NCBI GenBank assembly: GCA_049423065.1
Contig: JBMSQB010000082.1
Coordinates: 1-20,689, forward strand
Direction of reading: 5' to 3'
Origin: SYIM01 sp041182885
Lineage (GTDB): Bacteria > Pseudomonadota > Gammaproteobacteria > Burkholderiales > Burkholderiaceae_E
DNA length: 20,689 bases
Shown: piece by piece, positions 18,001 through 20,689 of the stretch
Layout of the letters: the number at the start of each line of letters is the position of its first letter
Position numbering within the stretch: the first letter of the stretch is position 1
Notes under the pieces: generated by a model
The model's database searches: none
Told to the model about the DNA's origin: nothing
Seen by the model: only the letters and a program-made list of their open reading frames with translations
Position numbers and translations under genes: made by a program

Positions 18001-20689
18001 CCATCCGGTTCTCTGCATAGGCGCCGGCGGCACTGAGACTCATCGCGCTGCCACCGCTACCGCTCGCGCCCACTGCTACAGCGGCAGCCAGGACCCGGGC
18101 CTTGATCTGGGAACTGCTCGCCGCCTCGATCGTCAATTCGCCCGTCGCGGTCACCGATCCGTCGAGGATCTGCGCCTGGGTGATCGCCACGCGGGGCATG
18201 TAGCTTACGAGCCGCCAGTGACTTTCATCCGAGTAGTTCTGATTGACGAGGTCAATACCCTCGTCGTCGTTCAGCTCGGGACCCACGTACTCATAAATAT
18301 CCCGGCTGAGCAACGCGGTGTCGTGCTGGACAAGTTGCCCTTTGGCGAGCTTTTTCAGCAGCTCGGCTTTGCGGTATGAGGAGGCCTTGAAGTCGTAGGA
18401 CTCAGAATCAGACACAATCCGCCACAGCTTGGTGTCCGAGTAATTCTGATTGACAAGGTCGATGCCCTTGTCATCCTTCAGATCGGATCCCAGATACTCA
18501 TAGACACTCGAACCGGTTGAGGCGGTGTCGTGCAGGACCCGTTTCCCCTTGGTGAGCTCTTTTAGCAGCGCAGGTTTGCTGTACTGGGAGGCCTTGAGGT
18601 CAAAGGGCACAGTCTGAGGCGCTTGTCCGATCAGATTGCGAGCCACTGACAGACCGATCGCAGCCGCAGTGGCAGAACCGCCTAGCCCCACCGACACCGA
18701 GGCCGCAACCGACCGGAGATACGCATCGATCAGCGTGTCGTCCTGAACACGAATGGTCACATCGCCGGGCATGCGCGCATCGGCTGGCAGCAGCTGCGTT
18801 GTCAAAGCCGGTGCAGCGCTTTCAGCGGTGGATGATGTGCTGGCTGACCCGGCAGGCGGCAGCTCAGCCTCGGTCGTCAGATTGACCCATTGCGCGAAGG
18901 CCTGCGCATCACCCATGGTGCGGTTCTGAGCAAGCGTGCCCGCGCCCGAGACCGCCGTGGAGCCGCCCTTGAGGCTCGCCGCCACAGCGACCGCAGTGGC
19001 CCGACCATTGGCCGCGATGGACGCCCCGCGCTGCGTCTCGATCGAGATCGATCCTTCGTTCGAGGTGATCTGGGCCGGGGCGTCGGCTCCCCTGCCGCGA
19101 ATGAATGCGCTGACATCGCTCTGCACATCGTTGCGAGTCAGACTCAATCCGACCGATACGGCTTTGCTGTCCGAGGTGGTGCTCGCCGCGATACCGATCG
19201 CGCTCGCAGCCACCTCGGACTGGATGCGAGCGCTGTCATTTGCATGAACCGTGATGTCGTCACGGGTCACGACCGAGTCGGTTTGGTCGATCTTCGCCTG
19301 AACTTCGGAGGCGAGCTTGTTCATTGCCACGACCGGGGCAACGCTGATGGAGTTGCTCGCACCTGACTTGCTGACGTTGAGCGCAAGCGCCGAGTTGCTG
19401 ATCAGCGCCTGAATCTGACCTGTCGAGCCAGCCGATACGCTCAGAGAGCCATCAACTTCAATCGGTGTTTCATCGATCCGAGCGACCGTTTTCAGCGAGT
19501 CCATGCCCGCGAGACTGGTTCCGAGCACACCGTCGAGAACGTTGAAGAGGACGTTCTGCGGCGCATAGCCGATGGTATTGAAGGCGAGCACCACGCCCAC
19601 CGAAGTGGAGGCTTTGACCGAACTGTCAAGCTCGGCCAGGATGAAGGCTGTGTTGTCCGCCTTCACCTTCAGATCGCCCGCCTGTCGATCTTCGGGCTTG
19701 AGCGAAGGGTCGGAATCGGCCGTGGTGTGTACCGTGTTGTTGCGCAACCATGCATTGACCTCACCGAGCACGGTATTGGTTGCGACCACCACATTGACGC
19801 CCGTGGCCTGGGCCTCGACCACGCTCGTGTCGCGGGCAAGGATCACGGACGAGCCGGTCGCCGTGACCGAAACATCGCCTGTGACGGTGATCTCGAAGCC
19901 TTGCACAGACGAGACCACGTCGCTTCGAACGTCATTGCGCACGACCAGGCCGCCGAAGGCCGATGCGCCACCGCTGTCCTTTGTCTTGTCCGAGCCTGCA
20001 AGCGCACCAACAGCTTCTGCGGCGGCGGCCGCCGTGTCGACGAAATCATCGAGGTCGAGACCCAGCCAGCGACTGTTGTCCTCGTAGTTTTCAACGCCCA
20101 GATCGAGGCTGGCGGTGAGGCCCTTGAAGACATAGGTCTTGCCAGCGATGCCGTTAATCTTGCGCCATGTGCTGGTGTCGCTGTAATCAACACGATCCAG
20201 TTGTGGGCCTTCGAGCGGCGTTTTACCGATGTATTCGTACAGGCTGTTGTGCGGTATGCCGCCGAGGTCACCTTTGATCTCGACACGTTCGCCGGTCAAG
20301 ACGCGCTCGGGTCGGTCGAATGTCGTGTAGTCCGGGGCTCCCACGCGCACGCGGTCGCCCGCCAAAACGCGACGCACACCCGAGTAATCGGAGAACGAGA
20401 CCCCGTAGAGCCCGGCAAAGGATCGAACGGCTTGCGCCAGCTCGCCCTCGCGTCCCTTGGTCGCCGCCAGGTCGACGTCGGACAGGACACGCGAATCATC
20501 CGAAGCGCTCACGTCCAGTCCGCCCGCGCCGACCTTCAGCGGCCGAAGCGTCGCCGGCTTGGTGTTCACAATGGACGCACGGGCCTCGGTGTTGACCATA
20601 TTGCTCGACAGCACGAAGCCCACCGAGTAGTTGCCGGACGCTGTGCTGGTGCCCGTTCCCGTTCCCGTTCCCGTTCCCGTTCCCGTTCC
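1..20689 (-). CDS. Giant repeat-rich surface adhesin-like protein (internal fragment, both ends missing)
   Basis: One frame is open from 20689 down to 2: 6,896 codons with no stop found when read by hand. No start or stop lies in the window, so this is an internal piece of a longer gene. The translation is rich in Ala, Gly, Ser, Thr, Val and Asp, and I noticed no cysteine. It consists almost wholly of beta-strand repeats: Ala/Gly/Val repeats with A-R-N-x-I-G or S-G-A-G signatures (residues about 170-2,600), beta-helix segments resembling filamentous haemagglutinin (about 2,950-5,170), then thirteen sandwich-like repeats (about 5,180-6,760). Tyr/Trp modules and two helical stretches interrupt them. 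Giant proteins of this style are normally exported adhesins or aggregation factors; that role is inferred. No RTX nonapeptides, signal peptide or membrane segment were seen, so the export route is open. Long open frames on the plus strand and in the other minus frames lack such repeats and are shadows. Confidence 0.93.
62..419 (-). other. Lower-GC inserted domain between repeats 13 and 14
   Basis: After T-V-N-T-G-Q-G-V-P-I-H-V-P the repeat pattern stops and a Tyr/Gly/Phe/Ser-rich stretch follows: S-Y-M-Y-V-W-G-D-Y-I-L, H-E-V-Y-G-L-S-T-G, I-Y-I-T-G-T-N-S-S-L, I-K-F-Y-G-S-G-A-W-I and D-G-W-F-Y-A-A-A-T-T-S-S-S-G. By count, positions 121-360 are about 49 % G+C, against roughly 60-70 % in most of the gene, and codons ending in A or T are commoner. 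The domain is not recognised; the composition suggests a separate origin. Confidence 0.6.
420..5140 (-). repeat. Thirteen tandem beta-sandwich-like repeats of about 105-135 residues
   Basis: Each unit opens with a Pro/Leu strand (L-P-x-x-[IL]-x-[IV]), runs through S-G-x-G-T-[LY]-[TS]-L-x-L and ends with L-T-G-[TS]-x-x-x-[LI]-N-x-x-L followed by [VIL]-[RTS]-[YF]-x-G. The [VIL]-x-[YF] anchors lie near 4880, 4530, 4127, 3767, 3426, 3044, 2695, 2330, 1945, 1571, 1256, 863 and 480, so spacing is 315-403 bp. The L-T-G-T-x-x-x-x-N-x-x-L element is common in cadherin-like or Ig-like repeats of very large bacterial adhesins, where the repeats form a stalk holding the binding tip away from the cell. 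I cannot name the exact family by eye. The copies are diverged, not recent duplicates. Confidence 0.75.
5141..8249 (-). other. Haemagglutinin-like beta-helix, C-terminal part
   Basis: About 1,000 residues of irregular but continuous strands: G-G-N-V-S-I-R-A-A-S-G-M-V-V-A, G-D-V-E-L-V-R-D-S-Y-L-D, G-A-L-T-M-A-Q-S-A-I-V, G-G-N-I-R-L-S-A-G-T-D-L-Q-L and G-T-V-S-L-Q-T-E-G-A-L-T-V. The recurring G-x-[ILV]-x-[LV]-x-[A]-x-[GD] pattern is that of exported beta-helical adhesins. It ends near 5190 with a Gln/Asp/Ser linker (D-Q-L-D-G-A-D-Q-T-A-S-Q-T-S-S-S) that separates it from the sandwich-like repeats. No module of the Tyr/Trp type occurs here. Confidence 0.65.
8250..8725 (-). repeat. Degenerate 54-bp (18-residue) haemagglutinin-type coil repeats
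   Basis: Seven to eight consecutive units share a core A-[GAQ]-[GA]-[DN]-[LM]-x-[VL]. Clear copies start A-Q-G-N-L-S-V, A-G-G-N-L-T-V, A-G-A-D-L-N-L, A-A-G-D-M-V-V, A-G-G-D-M-T-V and A-V-G-D-L-L-I. Most are spaced exactly 18 residues apart, one or two 19. Filamentous haemagglutinin of Bordetella has 19-residue repeats that each form one turn of a right-handed parallel beta-helix, and this period fits the same fold. Confidence 0.75.
8790..8900 (-). other. Last Tyr/Trp module in window
   Basis: H-Y-V-Y-L-G-P-N-A-K-I-D-V is followed after six residues by F-S-D-T-A-L-W-R-K-V. The tyrosine of the N/D-Y-x-D core is replaced by Phe, otherwise the plan is intact. It sits between the helical insert and the regular 18-residue repeats, at the edge of the C-terminal half. 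No further copy was seen to its left, so the module is confined to about the first 3,960 residues of this fragment. Confidence 0.7.
9080..9338 (-). other. Short helical insert
   Basis: After a strand ending L-A-G-A-I-L-D-A-L comes D-E-I-G-R-E-A-I-T-A-S-Q-L-D-V-L, then G-F-T-D-E-E-F, R-A-A-A-Q-A-W-V-A-Y and D-L-L-A-M-L-A-P-H-A-G. Helix-forming residues and acidic caps dominate, unlike the flanking strands. Beta structure resumes with E-R-L-N-V-Q-A-A-N-V-E-L. I do not recognise the domain. Confidence 0.55.
9339..9989 (-). other. Haemagglutinin-like beta-helix segment
   Basis: Regular strands continue: G-K-L-F-L-Q-G-S-I-S-F-G, G-E-L-T-A-S-S-G-V-L-L-S-G, G-V-T-L-T-V-T-S-P-V-G-P-L-D-I-E-A-W-G-D-V-G-I and G-K-Q-V-T-L-D-G-G-A-G-G-V-R-V-N-L-D-S-N-G. 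The G-[DN]-[VIL]-x-[IVL]-x-A coil pattern is what filamentous haemagglutinin-like beta-helices show. A Pro/Gln/Ser loop with a tandem 15-bp repeat interrupts it near 9524-9553. Confidence 0.6.
9524..9553 (-). repeat. 15-bp direct repeat encoding P-S-I-T-Q
   Basis: Two perfect adjacent 15-bp copies (9524-9538 and 9539-9553, plus-strand GATGCTCGGTTGGGT), followed by a diverged partial third copy. In the coding frame they give T-Q-P-S-I-T-Q-P-S-I in a polar loop between beta strands. The unit is a multiple of three, so copy number can vary without a frameshift. Confidence 0.85.
9990..11849 (-). other. Beta-helix-like section with one embedded Tyr/Trp module
   Basis: The strands are of haemagglutinin type: A-L-V-T-L-Q-P-G-T-T-Y-F-N-N-G, N-L-Y-V-R-G-Q-I-E-N-D-S-G-E-V, G-A-R-L-N-I-S-A-A-G-D-F-N-L and V-V-N-L-T-G-T-I-I-N-T-G-N-G-A-I. 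About 10000-10800 is less repetitive and richer in Lys, Trp and Tyr. It contains Y-V-W-T-L-G, N-W-D-W-M-V-P-D and a clear Tyr/Trp module, L-Y-T-Y-V-G then D-F-S-N-G-S-L-W-K-F (about 10272-10362). A Thr/Val-rich run (V-I-T-T-K-V-T-T-V-T-G) closes this part near 10045-10085. The long plus-strand frame opposite this section is a shadow. Confidence 0.6.
11850..12339 (-). other. Predicted helical segment interrupting the beta structure
   Basis: From V-Y-G-N-L-A-N-Q-L-F-E-D (about 12256) the composition changes to Leu/Ala/Glu/Lys-rich, with helix-like runs A-I-A-R-Y-Q-A-L-L-E-K-I-D-A-Q-L-L (about 12115-12180) and A-A-A-V-K-K-A-D-D-A-L-R-A-S-R-E-A-L-D-K-A-M-style residues (about 11885-11960). Between them lies a Pro-rich part with N-F-D-Q-I-L-L-R-M-P. 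It ends at G-G-R-L-I-A-H-S-E-A, where strands resume. A helical hairpin projecting from the fibre is possible; this is by-eye prediction only. Confidence 0.55.
12340..12649 (-). other. Two divergent Tyr/Trp modules
   Basis: The first reads G-R-Y-Y-Q-M-L-S-G, then D-Q-E-N-Y-A-D-E-A-R-W-L-G (about 12477-12570). It follows V-A-V-T-V-K-V-D-D-V-V, which matches the lead-in strand of other copies. The second reads R-L-F-K-R-T-G-G, then R-D-G-D-W-Q-E-I-D (about 12346-12425) and has lost the Tyr-x-Asp part. Together they mark the end of the Ala/Gly beta-repeat half and the start of the helical segment. Confidence 0.6.
12650..14979 (-). other. Beta-repeat block 4, progressively degenerate
   Basis: The block begins with recognisable units (G-A-G-G-S-T-V-N-R-L near 14790, S-L-A-E-S-T-I near 14605, G-G-G-A-N-A-I-N-T-I near 14430, M-V-A-K-N-L-F near 14220). 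It becomes irregular toward 12.65 kb, where strands of the type G-D-[ILV]-x-[IV]-x-A dominate (T-L-D-L-S-A-T-R-D, G-D-L-E-L-A-T-R-T-D, G-S-V-D-L-L-A-E-A). Around 13630 the Ala/Gly pattern is broken by E-R-Y-S-S-E-E-N-S-L-R-S-F-S-F-K-G. No stop or frame change is present. I read it as continued beta-solenoid; the function of individual units is unknown. Confidence 0.6.
14980..15189 (-). other. Tyr/Trp module inserted after an A-R-N-F-I-G turn
   Basis: After A-R-N-F-I-G-Y-N-P comes a polar lead-in with K-N-G-Q-I-V-R-L, then T-Y-Q-Y-I-G, a Lys/Asp-rich loop (K-N-D-K-D-D-K), and Q-D-Y-S-D-I-K-K-W-K. The beta repeat resumes with Q-V-K-A-W-V. The loop between aromatic strand and Trp is longer than in other copies. 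The placement matches that of the tandem pair at 18.2-18.6 kb, which also follows A-R-N-L-I-G, suggesting that the same turn tolerates insertions. Confidence 0.7.
15190..16389 (-). other. Ala/Gly/Val beta-repeat block 3, clearest alternating units
   Basis: This is the most regular stretch of the beta repeats. Turn signatures alternate: G-A-G-A-V-A-V-N-T-I (near 16260), S-I-A-R-N-L-I-G (16080), G-S-G-V-W-A-Q-N-E-I (15850), S-L-A-R-N-V-I-D (15620), G-A-G-A-S-A-L-N-V-I (15430) and A-L-A-R-N-F-I-G (15245). Spacing is about 180-230 bp, or 60-77 residues. Between turns lie strands such as G-D-S-I-T-V-S-A-L-A-T-N-R-I-N-A and very Gly/Ala/Ser-rich runs (V-G-V-G-A-S-A-G-V-G-A-S). I infer two paired strands or coils per repeat dyad, in a long solenoid. 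Confidence 0.7.
16390..17700 (-). other. Charged island with clustered Tyr/Trp modules and a second repeated domain
   Basis: About 435 residues are Lys/Glu/Asp-rich, unlike the Ala/Gly-rich flanks. Tyr/Trp modules are packed together: Y-E-F-I-G with G-T-W-R (about 17231-17313), Y-R-Y-K-G with D-K-W-T (17070-17160), E-N-Y-S-D-Q-T-R-W (17005-17060), Y-R-F-K-G with S-D-T-T-R-W (16650-16800) and Y-R-Y-I-G with Y-D-D-K-A-R-W (16498-16580). Several are preceded by a V-x-V strand and a G-H-x-x-G-G turn. A second domain type occurs twice, with W-D-x-x-x-S-D-G-x-V-x-L preceded by a leucine-rich helical stretch (about 17560-17700 and 16835-16990). The functions are unrecognised. The island is fully in frame and followed by G-R-N-S-I-N-A, where beta repeats resume. 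Confidence 0.65.
17700..18190 (-). other. Ala/Gly/Val beta-repeat block 2
   Basis: A short return to the beta-repeat pattern between the tandem duplication and the charged island. It contains A-A-G-A-Y-A-E-N-R (near 18005) and L-S-L-A-F-N-S-I-D (near 17810), separated by G-E-L-T-I-E-A-A-S-S-S-Q-I-K-A and R-Q-I-S-V-L-A-D-S-K-A-S-I-D-A. These strands match the [G/A]-x-[IL]-x-[IV]-x-A-x-[SD] coil found throughout the right half of the protein. It ends in G-N-I-D-I-R-A-L before the composition changes to Lys/Glu/Asp-rich. Confidence 0.65.
18191..18604 (-). repeat. In-frame 207-bp tandem duplication, each copy carrying a Tyr/Trp module
   Basis: Copy 1 occupies 18398-18604 and copy 2 18191-18397, each 69 codons. 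Both start with [FY]-D-x-K-A-S, continue with a Lys/Leu-rich helix-like stretch (A-L-L-K-E-L and E-L-L-K-K-L), then H-D-T-A, the aromatic strand V-Y-E-Y-L-G or I-Y-E-Y-V-G, a shared G-I-D-L-V-N-Q-N-Y-S-D core, and W-R. By eye about 39 of 65 aligned residues are identical, and the tract around the N-Q-N-Y-S-D codons differs at only a few bases. This points to duplication of one module followed by divergence. The pair sits directly after an A-R-N-L-I-G turn of the beta repeats. Confidence 0.85.
18610..20045 (-). other. Ala/Gly/Val beta-repeat block 1
   Basis: This block consists of repeats in which a hydrophobic strand ends in an Asn-containing turn and is followed by an alternating V-x-A-x-V strand. 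Signatures read directly include L-V-V-R-N-D-V (near 19940), L-A-F-N-T-I-G (19580), V-A-M-N-K-L (19310), L-S-L-T-R-N-D-V (19125), G-A-G-T-L-A-Q-N (18920) and L-S-V-A-R-N-L-I-G (18640). Between them run segments such as G-D-L-K-V-K-A-D-N and D-D-I-T-V-H-A-N-D-S-A, typical of haemagglutinin-like beta-helix coils. A Pro/Ala/Ser-rich spacer (about 18790-18880) interrupts the pattern. I infer an elongated beta-solenoid; no named domain can be assigned by eye. Confidence 0.65.
20046..20250 (-). other. Two adjacent Tyr/Trp modules (first pair in window)
   Basis: The first module reads L-Y-E-Y-I-G, then V-D-Y-S-D-T-S-T-W-R (about 20150-20250). The second reads T-Y-V-F-K-G, then L-G-V-E-N-Y-E-D-N-S-R-W-L (about 20046-20148). 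Both follow the same plan: an aromatic strand Y-x-[YF]-x-G, 12-16 residues, then [ND]-Y-x-D-x-x-x-W. A stretch just N-terminal, with R-V-L-A-G-D-R-V-R-V and R-V-L-T-G-E-R-V-E-I, resembles the G-x-x-V-x-V strand that precedes other copies. The module recurs at least a dozen times in this protein. Its function is unknown; a small independently folding binding domain is an inference. Confidence 0.7.
20652..20689 (-). repeat. Hexanucleotide microsatellite GGAACG encoding (Gly-Thr)n
   Basis: On the plus strand CCCGTT is repeated six times without error, plus two bases of a seventh copy cut off by the window edge, so the true copy number is unknown. In the coding frame it reads as alternating Gly and Thr, followed by Gly-Thr-Ser-Thr-Ala-Ser-Gly. 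The unit is a multiple of three, so gain or loss of copies by strand slippage would lengthen or shorten the linker without breaking the frame. The linker probably forms a flexible hinge before the Y-S-V-G-F-V-L strand that follows. Confidence 0.9.

Noticed and set aside
17192..18379. Plus-strand open frame of 395 codons
   Set aside because: Antisense to the charged island and the tandem duplication, both clearly coding on the minus strand.
1..20689. RTX calcium-binding nonapeptides or a two-partner-secretion domain that would fix the export route
   Set aside because: No G-G-x-G-x-D-x-[LI]-x series and no N-terminal export domain were seen. The relevant termini are outside the window, so no route is claimed.
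1..20689. Pseudogene or frameshifted gene
   Set aside because: The same frame is open and repeat-coherent at both edges and at every point read between them.

Overview
The window lies entirely inside one giant protein-coding gene on the minus strand. Read from the right edge to the left, one reading frame (codons whose highest coordinate is 1 modulo 3) stays open for all 6,896 complete codons. Neither the start nor the stop codon is present, so both ends of the gene lie outside and the full protein exceeds about 6,900 residues. No intergenic DNA, RNA gene, promoter or mobile element is visible. The base composition (roughly 60-65 % G+C by eye) and the protein style suggest a GC-rich Gram-negative bacterium, plausibly a proteobacterium; the sequence does not allow a closer assignment.

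The protein is a mosaic of repeats typical of giant surface or secreted adhesins with filamentous-haemagglutinin-like character. From N to C terminus (right to left): (1) 20.69-12.65 kb holds Ala/Gly/Ser/Val-rich beta repeats of about 60-75 residues, in which units carrying an S-G-A-G-x-x-A-x-N signature tend to alternate with units carrying S-[IL]-x-x-A-R-N-x-I-G. They are interrupted by Tyr/Trp modules (G-x-V-Y-x-Y-x-G, then N/D-Y-x-D-x-x-x-W) and by a charged island at 17.7-16.4 kb. (2) 12.65-8.8 kb holds further Tyr/Trp modules, two predicted helical segments and a beta-helix-like section. (3) 8.8-5.2 kb is a haemagglutinin-type beta-helix, including an 18-residue period. (4) 5.14-0.42 kb holds thirteen beta-sandwich-like repeats of about 105-135 residues. 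(5) The left end holds a lower-GC insert and the beginning of a fourteenth repeat.

The likely role is a very long cell-surface or secreted fibre used in adhesion, aggregation or biofilm formation. That is inferred from architecture; no catalytic domain was recognised. The secretion route cannot be determined, because the N-terminal signal or two-partner-secretion domain and the C-terminal signal, if any, are outside the window. The most notable features are the sheer size, the recurring Tyr/Trp module placed as insertions among the beta repeats, an in-frame hexanucleotide microsatellite encoding (Gly-Thr)n, and a 207-bp in-frame tandem duplication.
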